Source of the DNA: Sulfitobacter sp.
GTDB taxonomy: Bacteria; Pseudomonadota; Alphaproteobacteria; Rhodobacterales; Rhodobacteraceae
DNA length: 55,575 bases
NCBI GenBank assembly: GCA_024637305.1
Contig: JAGXFI010000134.1
Coordinates: 1 to 55,575, forward strand
Direction: 5' to 3'
Made by a program: the position numbers and the translations under genes. The notes under the pieces were generated by a model. That model did not search any database. It was not told the DNA's origin and worked only from the letters and a program-made list of their open reading frames with translations. The first letter of the stretch is position 1. Every line of letters begins with the position of its first letter. Positions 1 to 9,051 of this stretch are shown one piece after another.

Positions 1-93
1 AAAACCCGGAACGCTGGTCAGGCAAAACCCGCAACTGGCAACCCGCCGGACCCGTTTGGCTCAACCCCGAAACCGAAATCGGCACCCCTGAAA

Positions 94-1842
94 TCAGAGA
101 CGCCGCATGAAATCGGCGGACAACTGCTTTGACAAACACCGCAAAGTAGGTATCGACTCCTCCGTGATCTTGTCGATGTAGGATACGGCTGTAGCAATAG
201 ATTGTAGATCACGGTGATTTATTAGCCGGTGAATGAAGTAGTTGTGGGCTTGGGAGGTGATCGTTTGAGATATGTCACTTGGGCGCTGACTTGAGACAGT
301 TACGAATACCCCAAACTTTCTGCCTTCTTTGATGATCTCTTCGAAGGTTTCTAACCTGTAGTCCTTCCAGCTTTCTGCTTCTCGGGATGACTCGTATGAC
401 AGAATGTTGTGAGCCTCATCAATAACGATGCTCAACGCTGTTTCCGTGTCGGCGCGATCTTTCTGTTCCTGATAGACACGCTTTGAAATCAAAAGAGGAA
501 GCGTTTTCTTCATCTCAATATTCACGTCGTGTAAGTTCATGACAACAACATTGCTGGCGAAAACATCACCTGTGTTCTGTGGGTCAAAGACCTTTCGAAT
601 GTCGTTCTGTTTGCTCTTTAACTTGTTGATCGCCGGAGCAATGTGCTCGTTTTGAGCGCGGTTATTGAGCACATCCCAAATCAGTTGCACGTAGCAAATT
701 GATATGAAATCGATAATTATGTCGTGCGCAAAATCATAGCCTTCTACACGTTGATAGATCTCTGTATTTGGTATCGCGTTCGGATTACTCGTCAGGTATA
801 CCCCAGCCCCAATAAACTGAGCCGTCACATTGTGCCATACTAGATCGCTTTCAAGAGGCACATCGACCCCTTCTTCCTCGCGCTCAGGTAGGATTTGGCG
901 CATGTAATCAATCAGCAGAAATGCGCGCTCCTTATCCGCCATTTGCAAGATTTGAGTGATCTGCATACGCAGCATGTTTTGTAGATGGCCCCGGCTATCT
1001 TCACCCTGTCCAATTCTATTGGCTAAGTTTAGGGCTCTTCGTATAAAAGGACGTTGAGTTTTTTCGGTCGCATCCGAAAGTATGGCTAGAGTTTCAAAGT
1101 CTAGAAACCCTGCTTCGGATAACGGAACCTTGTCACCTTCATCATGTCTGGTGGATAGATTGTAAACCGTCTTATCCGGGGTAAGACAATTCTCTCTAGA
1201 ATACTCCCCATTGAAATCGAAGAACAATATTCGCACACGCTGATCGAACAAGGCTTGATTTCTTTTCCGCATAGCTTCGATATAGCTCTGGTACAACAAA
1301 GCAACCGTGTTCGATTTGCCGCTACCTGTGTTGCCAAAAATCGCGATGTGACTATTCATCAAGCCGTCGACTGGAAGGCTGATCTCAAATCCCTCGTAAT
1401 CCGAAACCGCAACATTCAGAGGTATCGCATCTTTCGAGACAAGGTTATGGATTTGGTGTACTTTCGCACTGGTGAGCAAGTAGGCTTCGTTGCCGACCAA
1501 GGGTAGCTCTTTGGTGCCCCCATAGAACGTCCCGGAACGGTCCACATAGCCAACAAGAGTAATGGACAGTGACCTCTTTGAATTGGGCACCTTGCTGGCT
1601 TCAGCCAGATAGGTCGTGTCGGGGCGAGCGTATTCACCATCAACCTTTCCTATGAGGCTGAAAAAACCCTTTCTAATGTCGATATAGCTGCCCACTGCGA
1701 CGTTGCGGATCAAGTCGCCGTCAAAGAACAGTTCTGATAGGTTCTTATCCTTGTCCACTGTTACTGAGATTTTGCGGCCTGTGACCTCTGTCACCTCGCC
1801 AACCCTGAGTACAGCTTCCTGCTGAAGGCGGGCATCAGTCAT
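94..1842 (-). CDS. herA: HerA-like ATPase of a SIR2-HerA defence pair, C-terminus apparently truncated
   Basis: HerA/FtsK-type hexameric ATPase, about 582 aa. Visible: an N-terminal HAS-barrel-like region, a Walker A GNTGSGKSNT at about residues 170-179, a Walker B IDEAHN at about 474-479, and the SSQRPSDIS stretch typical of HerA. ATG at 1842 overlaps the stop of the upstream SIR2 gene by 8 bases, so the two are translationally coupled. Known SIR2-HerA pairs form a large complex that depletes NAD+ on phage infection; the same role here is inference from the pairing. Odd: after the SIPTL stretch, where HerA proteins usually continue with a Gly-rich segment, the sequence changes to an unrelated arginine-rich tail and stops. 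The last tens of residues therefore look lost at a junction near 130-155. Whether it still works is unknown. Confidence 0.85.
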   Translation of the reverse strand: MTDARLQQEAVLRVGEVTEVTGRKISVTVDKDKNLSELFFDGDLIRNVAVGSYIDIRKGFFSLIGKVDGEYARPDTTYLAEASKVPNSKRSLSITLVGYVDRSGTFYGGTKELPLVGNEAYLLTSAKVHQIHNLVSKDAIPLNVAVSDYEGFEISLPVDGLMNSHIAIFGNTGSGKSNTVALLYQSYIEAMRKRNQALFDQRVRILFFDFNGEYSRENCLTPDKTVYNLSTRHDEGDKVPLSEAGFLDFETLAILSDATEKTQRPFIRRALNLANRIGQGEDSRGHLQNMLRMQITQILQMADKERAFLLIDYMRQILPEREEEGVDVPLESDLVWHNVTAQFIGAGVYLTSNPNAIPNTEIYQRVEGYDFAHDIIIDFISICYVQLIWDVLNNRAQNEHIAPAINKLKSKQNDIRKVFDPQNTGDVFASNVVVMNLHDVNIEMKKTLPLLISKRVYQEQKDRADTETALSIVIDEAHNILSYESSREAESWKDYRLETFEEIIKEGRKFGVFVTVSSQRPSDISQTITSQAHNYFIHRLINHRDLQSIATAVSYIDKITEESIPTLRCLSKQLSADFMRRL

Positions 1843-2878
1843 GGAGTGCCTCAGGGATAACACCTATCATATCGAAAAGCGAGTTCAGCTCTGGAAAGCC
1901 AATATGCTGACCGTCCGTTGGTTTGATTATTAGGACATTACGGTGGGCTGAGAATTTTGCCTCAAAGTCGGCAGCGCCGTTCTGACTAAAGGCGAATATC
2001 ACAACCTTTGCGGTGGGGTTGCGCAGTGCTCGTCGAGTGATGTCTAAGATATGCTCGTCGGCAAATGAGAAACCGAATACGAAGAGTAAGGCGTTTTCCA
2101 TCTCCATTGCGTTCGTGTACAGACGTAAAAGGTCAAAATATACTCGATCCAATAGTGTGGACTCAAATTTCCGCATGTTGGGTAAGATCACAGCTCGCTT
2201 TGCAAGCGCTTCCCTGACTTCTTGTGGGTTGTCTTTCTGGACCGCCGTGAGTTGAAATTTTTCTGGTTCCCCAAGAATTATCTTCTCGTCGGCCTGACGC
2301 TTCCACGAGATCGATCCATGAACTTTGACTAAGTTCACTGACGGTATTTCGGATTGATGCTGATACACGGTACCAGACCTGTAAACTCGGTCGAAAAACA
2401 ACTCCGGTGCATACTCGAAGCCTGAGTTACCTATGCGTCGATTGAAGCCGTCGTTTAGAACCAATGAAGGAAGAAGCGATGCCGCAACCTCAAAAAATTC
2501 GTCGTAGTTCGTCGTGAAAACGTTGGCTTGACGGGGCAAAAGGATGTTTTTGCGCTCAAAAAGAATACGGTCGACAGAACTTAAGAAACGGAGGTAATTC
2601 TGGAGCGTAAAATCAGTATCGTCGCCCTCTGTATACCCAGCGGGAAGAAACCCATGCTGGTATTCCAGTTCTTCGATAAACGTCAAAGCTTTTTTGTTCG
2701 CCTCATCATGTTCTGAGGCCGTCAGGTGCTGATCGATTTCCTGTTCCACAGTGCCAGCAAGTTGGATCGCTGGTATCGATGCTCCAGAGCCAAAAAGAAA
2801 ACTAAGATGAGCGGACTGAATGTAGCGCTCCAAGAGCAGTGCTATTTTCTCTGGTTCGTTTAGTTCAAGAATTTCCAC
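1835..2878 (-). CDS. SIR2-family NADase, effector of SIR2-HerA defence pair
   Basis: A 347-aa protein with a SIR2_2-type domain. Visible: GSGAS at residues 30-34 (NAD-binding loop), TTNYD at 122-126 and VHGS with His187, matching the NAD-contact and catalytic positions of defence-type SIR2 proteins. The C-terminal half has FVFGFSFADEHI, a usual late SIR2 motif. No zinc-ribbon cysteines of classical deacetylase sirtuins are seen, as expected for NAD-cleaving defence sirtuins. It is the first gene of a two-gene operon with herA and lies in an integrated island beside a recombinase, a typical defence-island setting. NAD hydrolysis during phage attack is known for the family; it is inferred here. 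Confidence 0.88.
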   Translation of the reverse strand: MEILELNEPEKIALLLERYIQSAHLSFLFGSGASIPAIQLAGTVEQEIDQHLTASEHDEANKKALTFIEELEYQHGFLPAGYTEGDDTDFTLQNYLRFLSSVDRILFERKNILLPRQANVFTTNYDEFFEVAASLLPSLVLNDGFNRRIGNSGFEYAPELFFDRVYRSGTVYQHQSEIPSVNLVKVHGSISWKRQADEKIILGEPEKFQLTAVQKDNPQEVREALAKRAVILPNMRKFESTLLDRVYFDLLRLYTNAMEMENALLFVFGFSFADEHILDITRRALRNPTAKVVIFAFSQNGAADFEAKFSAHRNVLIIKPTDGQHIGFPELNSLFDMIGVIPEALHD

Positions 2879-3284
2879 GTCGCTTCACGCCTATCCCGCT
2901 ATGGTTGCTCGAAAGTTATCGGGAAGCCACGAACGTTACCAGACCCAACCAGATGGCAGAGACCGCATTGAAAGCACCAAAATCGTCACTCTTGCTTACT
3001 GATTCGTGTCACTTTGCATGACATTCGGCGTTTGGTGGCGAACCAGAAGCTGAATTGAGGCTTTTGCAGATGTGACAAAACCCAAAATGCTCAGATTTAC
3101 CACCAACCAGCTAAGGTCGCCGGGGCAGTAAATGTGACAAAAGATTTTTGGCTTTTGAGGCGTCGTGGCGACGTTGAATGTCATTTACTCTTACCTTCAC
3201 AAAGGCCTCTTTCCGCCGGTAAGCTTCTGTTATCGCGTCCGTTTTTCGGACCACCGGAAGCCAATAAATAAGGAGAGTTCGAAC
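2879..3284. promoter_or_regulatory. Divergent intergenic region between SIR2-herA and the recombinase operon
   Basis: About 400 bases with no convincing gene; it must hold the promoters of both divergent units. Two copies of ATGTGACAAAA lie at 3070-3080 and 3132-3142, 62 bases apart. A 9-base inverted repeat ATGACATTC / GAATGTCAT lies at 3018-3026 and 3176-3184. These could be operator sites or recombinase-binding arms. AGGAG at 3271-3275 is the ribosome site of the downstream small ORF. Confidence 0.35.
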
Positions 3285-3593
3285 ATGAAGCACGAATTGA
3301 ACCATGCCGAAGTCATCGACTTCGTCGAAGCAAGAAACCGTCACTACTTGAACCGGAAGCAGTTGGAGGTCGACGTTGAACGTTATCAAAGCCTCCTCGA
3401 CAGCAGCGAAATTTCCAAAGAGCATAAAGCGGAATTTTTGAAGGCGCTCTGGACCGTGATCGTCGCCTTTGTCGACCTTGGCTATGGAGTTCATCCCGTG
3501 CAGGCGGGCGGCGCGGAGATCATCAGCCTTCCTTCGCCTCGGTCTCGTTGCAGCAACGACACCCCCGACATCGGAGGAACTGCACATGTTTGA
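3285..3593 (+). CDS. Small protein coupled to the serine recombinase, function unknown
   Basis: A 102-aa protein not recognised as a named family. The first ~65 residues look helical and charged (EVIDFVEARNRHYLNRKQL, then a YQSLLDSSEISKEHKAEFLKAL stretch). The last ~35 are low in structure. ATG at 3285 follows AGGAG with good spacing. Its end overlaps the recombinase start by 8 bases, so translation is probably coupled. A recombination accessory or directionality factor would fit the position, but nothing in the sequence proves it. The C-terminal tail may be shaped mainly by the overlap with the next gene. Confidence 0.6.
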   Translation: MKHELNHAEVIDFVEARNRHYLNRKQLEVDVERYQSLLDSSEISKEHKAEFLKALWTVIVAFVDLGYGVHPVQAGGAEIISLPSPRSRCSNDTPDIGGTAHV

Positions 3594-5187
3594 CAAGCAA
3601 CTGACGCAGAAGCGGACCAAGTGCGTCATCTATTGCCGCGTCTCATCGATCAAGCAAACGATGGATGGCGCGGGTCTGTCCAGTCAAGAGCGGAGCTGTC
3701 GAGACTACGCCGAGCAATGCGAAATGCTGGTCGAGGACGTCTTCACCGACGTGATTTCAGGTGCTAGCTCGAACCGTCCCGGTATGAACCTTCTGTTGGA
3801 CTTCCTCAACCGTGTTGATGCTCGCGAATACATGGTCATCGTCGATGACGTTTCTCGATTTGCACGTGATGTAGGTGCGCATACAGAGTTACGGAACAAG
3901 ATCATGACCGCCGGTGCTGCCATTGACAGCCCTAAAACAAAGTTCGGCGTGGATGCTGAAAGCCGTTTCTTGGAAATGCTCTGGGCATTGTTGGCTTCCC
4001 GCGACCGCGAAAAAAATGCGGAGTTGTCCAAGACCCGTACGATTGCGCGTCTCAAGAATGGATATTGGACCTTCTCTGCTCCGGTTGGGTATCAGTATAC
4101 CAAGGCTCCGGGCGGCGGTAAGCTACTGATTCCTAAGGAGCCAGAGGCCTCCATCATTCGGGAAGCGTTGGAGGGATTTGCATCCGGTCGGTTTCAGAGC
4201 CAAGCAGAGGTGAAGCGCTTTTTAGATAATATATCCGAGTTCCCTCGCCCTCGGGGCGCAAAAGAGATCAAGTTTGACCGGGTCACGGGCTTGCTGACCC
4301 GTCTGGTGTATGCGGGATATTTGGAGAAATCTGAATGGGGTATTCCGCTGACGAAGGCTCAACATGAGCCATTGATCGCCTATGAGAATTATCTGATCAA
4401 TCAGGATCGTTTGAACGGCAAGAAGGTCGCGCCAGCGCGCAAGAATATTGACCGTGAATTCGTCTTGCGCGGCTTTCTGACCTGTAGTGAATGTGGTTAT
4501 AGCCTGACCTCGTGTTGGTCGAAAAGCGGTACTGGAAAGCGATACCCTTACTTTCTCTGCCACCACAGGGGCTGTAGCCAACGAGGCAAGTCAATTGCGC
4601 GGGACAAGCTTGAAACCGAGTTCGAGCATGTCTTGAAGGGTCTCACTCCAACGGCCCAGACGTTCGAACTTGCCGGACTGATGTTTCGAGACGCATGGGA
4701 TCGCTATCGTTTCAACACGAAGGAAGAAAGTGCACGGCATAAAACCCGGCTGCGCCAAATCGAAACTGAAGTCAGTTCGCTGATCGACAGGGCTGCTCGA
4801 ACTCAACATGATGAAACCGCTCGCGCTTACGAAGCAAGGATCGCAGCGTTGCACTCAGAATCCGCCGTTTTGGAGGAGAAACTGGCCAATCGGAGCATTC
4901 CCGAGGGAAACTTCGACAAAATGTTCGAACTTTCCATGGAGTTTCTCGCAAGCCCTTGGAAGATCTGGGAAAAGGGGTCCTACGAACTCAAGAGAACGGT
5001 GTTGCGACTGGCCTTTGCAGCACCTTTGATCGTATCACGGGAAACCGGACTTCGAACTGCAGAAACCACCTTACCGTTCAAGGCGTTACGGTTTCTGTCT
5101 GCCTCTGAAAGTCATATGGTGCCGCTGAAGGGACTCGAACCCCCGACCCTATCATTACGAATTTTGCCGTCCATATGTTGGACGTGA
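3586..5187 (+). CDS. Large serine recombinase (site-specific integrase)
   Basis: A 533-aa large serine recombinase. The N-terminal resolvase domain has YCRVSS at 16-21 (Ser20 the likely nucleophile) and an LSSQERSCRDYAE helix. VDDVSRFARD supplies the conserved arginine. A recombinase domain follows, then a zinc ribbon (CSECGY ... CHHRGC) with a coiled-coil insertion, and a C-terminal helical region. ATG at 3586 follows GGAGG and overlaps the preceding small ORF. The last ~25 residues, including GLEPPTLSL, are encoded by the antisense of a tRNA-Thr 3' fragment, the usual picture when an integrase gene ends inside its own attachment site. It probably mobilised the island with the SIR2-HerA pair. 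A tRNA target is less usual for serine than for tyrosine integrases. Confidence 0.88.
   Translation: MFDKQLTQKRTKCVIYCRVSSIKQTMDGAGLSSQERSCRDYAEQCEMLVEDVFTDVISGASSNRPGMNLLLDFLNRVDAREYMVIVDDVSRFARDVGAHTELRNKIMTAGAAIDSPKTKFGVDAESRFLEMLWALLASRDREKNAELSKTRTIARLKNGYWTFSAPVGYQYTKAPGGGKLLIPKEPEASIIREALEGFASGRFQSQAEVKRFLDNISEFPRPRGAKEIKFDRVTGLLTRLVYAGYLEKSEWGIPLTKAQHEPLIAYENYLINQDRLNGKKVAPARKNIDREFVLRGFLTCSECGYSLTSCWSKSGTGKRYPYFLCHHRGCSQRGKSIARDKLETEFEHVLKGLTPTAQTFELAGLMFRDAWDRYRFNTKEESARHKTRLRQIETEVSSLIDRAARTQHDETARAYEARIAALHSESAVLEEKLANRSIPEGNFDKMFELSMEFLASPWKIWEKGSYELKRTVLRLAFAAPLIVSRETGLRTAETTLPFKALRFLSASESHMVPLKGLEPPTLSLRILPSICWT
5117..5163 (-). other. 3' fragment of tRNA-Thr(CGU), candidate attachment site
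   Basis: Read on the minus strand, this is the 3' half of a tRNA: anticodon loop TTCGTAA (anticodon CGU), the 3' side of the anticodon stem, a variable loop, a perfect T arm (GGGGGTTCGAGTCCC), acceptor strand and CCA. Upstream of the anticodon loop the sequence no longer fits a tRNA: there is no D arm and no complementary acceptor 5' strand. It is therefore a remnant of the kind left by integration into a tRNA 3' end. An intact copy should lie at the other end of the island, outside this window. Confidence 0.8.
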
Positions 5188-5754
5188 CCGGATCAAGCCG
5201 CTTAAAGTCGGGCAACTCATTATGATTGCTTAACTAATTCTCGTCTTAATCTTGGACGGTGTCGGACGACGCAAGAGAACGTTTGACGTACATCCCCTAC
5301 TAATCCCCTACTAGTTGGGCCGACCGCGCCCAACACTGGCGTTGCCTTTTGGATGTTGGAAAGCGGAGGCGGCTGGCTGACACTACAGGTTAGCTATGGA
5401 TTGCCTGGTTGGTTGGTGCCAGGGCCAGCAAACCCGGTCAAACCCGGCACACCCCACCCCAAGCACGGGCCGTGCTGTTGGGAGGTGGTAGGCCGCTCCC
5501 GGTCCACCCCCTCTCGCGAGCTAACTTGGTCCGCTTCGGAGCTAACAGCGGTCGACCGAGGAGCCTGCAAACCCGTTGGAGGTGGGACCGGCGCAAAAAA
5601 TCCGGTTCTGCAATGCCGCAAGGCCGCAGTGAGCCCCCGAAGCAGACGAACTGAGAGATCAATGCGTATAGCTTGGCTCAGGCATTGAATAGCCAATCAG
5701 TGCGCAGTCGCTTATTGTTGTTGCGAAGCGACAAGATACCCCGGCCTTTGCCGA
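5188..5754. other. Gene-poor junction region downstream of the island
   Basis: No supported gene. It contains a tandem ATCCCCTACTA pair near 5292-5313, a 7-bp inverted repeat GTTGGGC/GCCCAAC (5314-5320 and 5328-5334), and the first of two ~103-bp repeats (5530-5632). Short open frames here lack family motifs. Confidence 0.5.
5530..5632. repeat. ~103-bp direct repeat, copy 1
   Basis: Nearly identical to 6859-6961, with only a few substitutions. Both start TCCGCTTCGG and contain GTCGACCGAGGAGCCTGCAA and a GGCGCAAAAAATCCGG core. They end with a small self-complementary GCCGCAAGGCCGC segment. The two copies lie in the same orientation on either side of the deacetylase gene. No coding function seen. 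Confidence 0.85.
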
Positions 5755-6672
5755 TCAGGTTGCCTTGGCGCGCATGTTCTGAACCAGCATCCCGCGTCGG
5801 GAAGGTCGCAGCGGTGTCCCCAGTTCGAAAATCCGTTCAATGAGTGCCTTGTGCGTTGGCGGAACCGCGTCCAGGGCACGGCCATCCGCAGCGGCAATTT
5901 TGATCTGATGAACTTGGAACGCGTCGGTGACGATCGTTCCCGACCGGAGGTAGGCCGGATCATCGAGGGCCTCGGACAGCGGCACAAACGTGACACCTTC
6001 GGCGAACAGCCGAGCGAAGAACGCATCGGCAACCTCGGTGAAAAAGGCAACCGGGTGGATTAGGCCGATGCCGATCACCTCATTCCCGAAAACTGCCCTG
6101 CAGGTCTCGGCATCATGTGCGACCTGCGCCGCCGCATACTCAACGAACTCGGCCTTCAAACGCTTGGCATCCTCCGTGCGTCCGGTTTGGAGCAAGTGTC
6201 GCCAAGCACGGTCCCATTCCCATTCGTAGAACCAACTCGTGACGCCCGCGCTCCGATAGGCCAGCCGGTCAAGATGAGCGTTCACGGCGACCCGCTTTTC
6301 TTCCGTGTTGCCCCATTGTTCGAGCGGATGTCGAAAGGCGCGAAGCGGGGCCTTGCTGATCCATGGTGCAAGCAAGTCATCGGCAACGGATATGTCGTGA
6401 TTGAAGTCCTCCGCAGATGACTCGTTCAGCAAGGGGTGGGTATGCGTATGGTTGCCGATGTGGTGCCCGGCCGCGATCCAGTCATCCAGAATGCGCGCAT
6501 ATTCAGGATCAACGTCGAGCGGCCAGGAATTGGCCAAGGCAAATAGGCCGGACACCCCGCTCCGATCAAGGGCGTCGATGATCCGGGCGGCAACAAACTG
6601 CGGCGTGTCGCCGACCGGCAGAGGCATATGGGGGAAGACCGGCAGGTCGTCCAGGGTAAAGGCCATGCGCAT
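5755..6672 (-). CDS. Polysaccharide deacetylase (NodB-homology) family protein
   Basis: A 305-aa protein of the NodB-homology, metal-dependent carbohydrate esterase 4 type. Visible: TLDD near residue 6 (catalytic and metal Asp), the HxxxH metal motif within GHHIGNHTHTHP at about 89-100, and a RHPLEQWGN motif further on. No signal peptide is seen, so it is probably cytoplasmic, closer to non-classical members that hydrolyse C-N bonds than to cell-wall deacetylases. ATG at 6672 follows GGGGAG. It stands alone on the minus strand and is bracketed by two 103-bp direct repeats, which suggests it came or can move as a small cassette. The substrate is unknown. Confidence 0.8.
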   Translation of the reverse strand: MRMAFTLDDLPVFPHMPLPVGDTPQFVAARIIDALDRSGVSGLFALANSWPLDVDPEYARILDDWIAAGHHIGNHTHTHPLLNESSAEDFNHDISVADDLLAPWISKAPLRAFRHPLEQWGNTEEKRVAVNAHLDRLAYRSAGVTSWFYEWEWDRAWRHLLQTGRTEDAKRLKAEFVEYAAAQVAHDAETCRAVFGNEVIGIGLIHPVAFFTEVADAFFARLFAEGVTFVPLSEALDDPAYLRSGTIVTDAFQVHQIKIAAADGRALDAVPPTHKALIERIFELGTPLRPSRRGMLVQNMRAKAT

Positions 6673-7030
6673 AGAAGATGCTCCCCAATAACAGGCAGAA
6701 GATACTTCCGCGCCTGGGCGGCTGGCAAGACGTATTGGAGTTCAGCGATTTTCCAGCCAAAGAGTGAAACGGCGAACGACTATCTTGTCCGCATCTTACC
6801 AGTCCGCGACCCACGCGGCGAAGGTCAGCTATCGCAAATTCGAACCAAGGGCTGTGGGTCCGCTTCGGGGCTGACAGCGGTCGACCGAGGAGCCTGCAAA
6901 CCCGTTGGAGGTGGGACCGGCGCAAAAAATCCGGTGCTGCACTGCCGCAAGGCCGCAGTGATGTAGGTTTCTCGGACGCCATGCGCGACGTTTGGATGAC
7001 GCGGATCGTTGCCTGGCGTCGGAGAAGCGC
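6673..7030. other. Gene-poor spacer containing repeat copy 2
   Basis: No supported gene between the deacetylase and the aldolase remnant. The second 103-bp repeat occupies 6859-6961. An open minus-strand frame read through the repeat encodes a proline-rich peptide without recognisable motifs. Confidence 0.5.
6859..6961. repeat. ~103-bp direct repeat, copy 2
   Basis: Matches 5530-5632 in the same orientation, about 1.33 kb away. The differences are scattered point changes (for example GGTTCTG versus GGTGCTG). Confidence 0.85.
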
Positions 7031-7321
7031 TCAAGCGGGAAATCGCGGGGTTGTCCTGGACGATCCGGATGATCTCTTGGGCGCTGTCAATATCACCGAC
7101 CTTGAGCCGGACGACTTCAGCCTAGCACGGCTTCCCGCAAAGGCTTGCAACTGACCGAGCACAGTGTCGATCTCGCTGGGCGAATGCTCGGTATCGAGCA
7201 CAACCCAGTCGAAATCAGCCCCTGCGACAATCTCGGCTGAGAACGACGAACAGAGTGTGACCCAAAGCCCGATCTGCGGCCTTCCTTGCCGGTTCGCCGC
7301 GAGAAAGCAGTTGGTAGGCAT
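7031..7321 (-). pseudogene. HpcH/HpaI aldolase N-terminal remnant
   Basis: The first ~60 residues read like an HpcH/HpaI-type (class II pyruvate) aldolase: [20 protein letters not shown] followed by [16 protein letters not shown], the first strands and Asp/Glu/His motif of that TIM barrel. After the QLQAFAG stretch the frame is disrupted and the rest of the ~250-residue barrel is missing. The intact enzymes cleave 4-hydroxy-2-oxoacids. Here only a fragment remains between repeat copy 2 and hyuB, probably left by a deletion linked to the repeat. Confidence 0.75.
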
Positions 7322-7344
7322 CTCACCGTGAGTGATAGCGGCCC

Positions 7345-9051
7345 TCAGAATGTCTCTCCCAAACCTGCCCGCGCTGTCACATCCGCGATTTCCTCTTCGG
7401 ACATGCCATAATGATCCCGTGCGGAAACTGGCGTGATGTAGCCAAGCGCAAGGTCGCTGCGGACCAATGCGCGCGCGCGCGCCGAGGGTGCCCCGTAGCC
7501 AGCGCCTCCGGGCAGAGCAAGCATGACCCGGTGCCCCTCGGATACGAACTGTTTGCCTTTACCCTTCATTGCGGCGCCGTCATCCTGCGCGATCGTCGTC
7601 GGCGCGCCGTCCTGTCCGCCCGCGCGTCCTCGCGCAGGGTGGTTCACCCGGTCGAACATGGCCTGAAAGTCGAACTCGTGTCCCTCGCGGGCGCCGACCT
7701 CCATATACTGGCCCAGACCTCCACGATACTTGCCCGCACCACCTGAATCGGGCCTCAGCTCCTTGCGCCAGATGATCACGGGGCCAACCTGCTCGGTCGC
7801 CTCTACCGGCATCGTCATGACGCCTGAAGGGAAGGCCGTCGCGTTCAGCCCGTCAAAATCAGGTCGCGCCCCGGCACCGCCAGAGTTGAAGGTGAGAATT
7901 TCCGCACGCCGTGCTCCGCTTTTCCGCGCTGCTTCAGAAGCTGGACGGAGCGAGACCTGAAAATTGCAAAGGCTCCCGGCACCTTCGGCTGGCACGAGAT
8001 CAGGCAACAGCTTGTCCAGCGCATCATAGACGGTGTCAGGGATCATGTGCCCAATGACGTGCCGCAGTGCGACCGGTGCGGGATGCAGCGCGTTCACGAT
8101 GCTGTTTTCCGGCGCGACAATCTCGAATGGGGCGAGTGATGCAGCGTTGTTCGGTATTTCCGGAGCAATCGCACATTTCAACGCGTAGCAGGTATAAGCC
8201 TTGGTATAGACGAGCGGCACGTTGATGCCTTTGCGGTCGACACCGGATGTACCGTTCCAATCGGCCAGTATCCGATCATGGGTGATTTCAAGTCTCACAG
8301 CCAGATCAATTGGACTGTCGAAGCCGTCGATCCGCATATGACCCGCAGCCGCACCTTTGGGCAGCGCGGCGATCTTCTCAAGCGTCGCGCGTCGCGAGTT
8401 ATCGAGGATGAAGGTTGAAATTCCAGCCAGATCGGTCAGAGCAAACTCTTCGATCATCGAGATGAGGCGGCGATGGCCGACCTCGTTACAGGTCGCCAGC
8501 GCATAGATGTCTCCAACAAGCTGATCCGGCTCGCGCACATTGCCACGCACGATGCGGATCAGAGTCTCGTCCACGTCGCCGCGCGAAAAAAGCTTCATGA
8601 TCGGGATGTAGAGGCCTTCTTCGTAGACCGAATTGCCATCGGCCCCAAAACCGCGCCCGCCGATATCGACGATATGCGCGGTGCAGGCAAAGAACCCGAT
8701 CAGCCGACCGCTATGGAATGAAGGGGTAACGACGGTGATATCGTGAAGATGGCCAGTGCCTTCCCAAGGATCGTTCGTTATGTAGACATCGCCCTCGTGG
8801 ATATTGTCACGTCCGATCCTGCGAATGAAATGCGGCACCGCATCGGCCATTGCATTGACATGGCCCGGCGTTCCGGTGACGGCCTGCGCCAACATCTCGC
8901 CCGCTTCATTATAAACCCCGGCGGACAGGTCACCCGCCTCGCGTACGCTGGTGGAGAATGAGGTGCGCACCAGAGCCTGCGCCTGTTCCTCGACGATGGA
9001 GATCAGGCGGTTCCACATCACCTGGCTTGCGACTTTTCCAATTTCAGGCAT
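7345..9051 (-). CDS. hyuB: Hydantoinase/oxoprolinase B-type subunit
   Basis: A 568-aa HyuB family protein. The N-terminus has the [20 protein letters not shown] stretch and [10 protein letters not shown]. The middle has [14 protein letters not shown] and the C-terminus GGAGYG, all family landmarks. With HyuA it would form an ATP-dependent hydrolase that opens cyclic amides such as N-methylhydantoin or 5-oxoproline; related pairs carboxylate ketones. Its ATG overlaps the end of hyuA by 8 bases, so the pair is coupled. The substrate cannot be read from sequence. Confidence 0.9.
   Translation of the reverse strand: MPEIGKVASQVMWNRLISIVEEQAQALVRTSFSTSVREAGDLSAGVYNEAGEMLAQAVTGTPGHVNAMADAVPHFIRRIGRDNIHEGDVYITNDPWEGTGHLHDITVVTPSFHSGRLIGFFACTAHIVDIGGRGFGADGNSVYEEGLYIPIMKLFSRGDVDETLIRIVRGNVREPDQLVGDIYALATCNEVGHRRLISMIEEFALTDLAGISTFILDNSRRATLEKIAALPKGAAAGHMRIDGFDSPIDLAVRLEITHDRILADWNGTSGVDRKGINVPLVYTKAYTCYALKCAIAPEIPNNAASLAPFEIVAPENSIVNALHPAPVALRHVIGHMIPDTVYDALDKLLPDLVPAEGAGSLCNFQVSLRPASEAARKSGARRAEILTFNSGGAGARPDFDGLNATAFPSGVMTMPVEATEQVGPVIIWRKELRPDSGGAGKYRGGLGQYMEVGAREGHEFDFQAMFDRVNHPARGRAGGQDGAPTTIAQDDGAAMKGKGKQFVSEGHRVMLALPGGAGYGAPSARARALVRSDLALGYITPVSARDHYGMSEEEIADVTARAGLGETF

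Noticed and set aside
5117-5192. Intact tRNA-Thr gene on the minus strand
   Set aside because: Only the half from the anticodon loop to CCA fits. The expected D arm and the 5' acceptor strand are absent in the next 30 bases.
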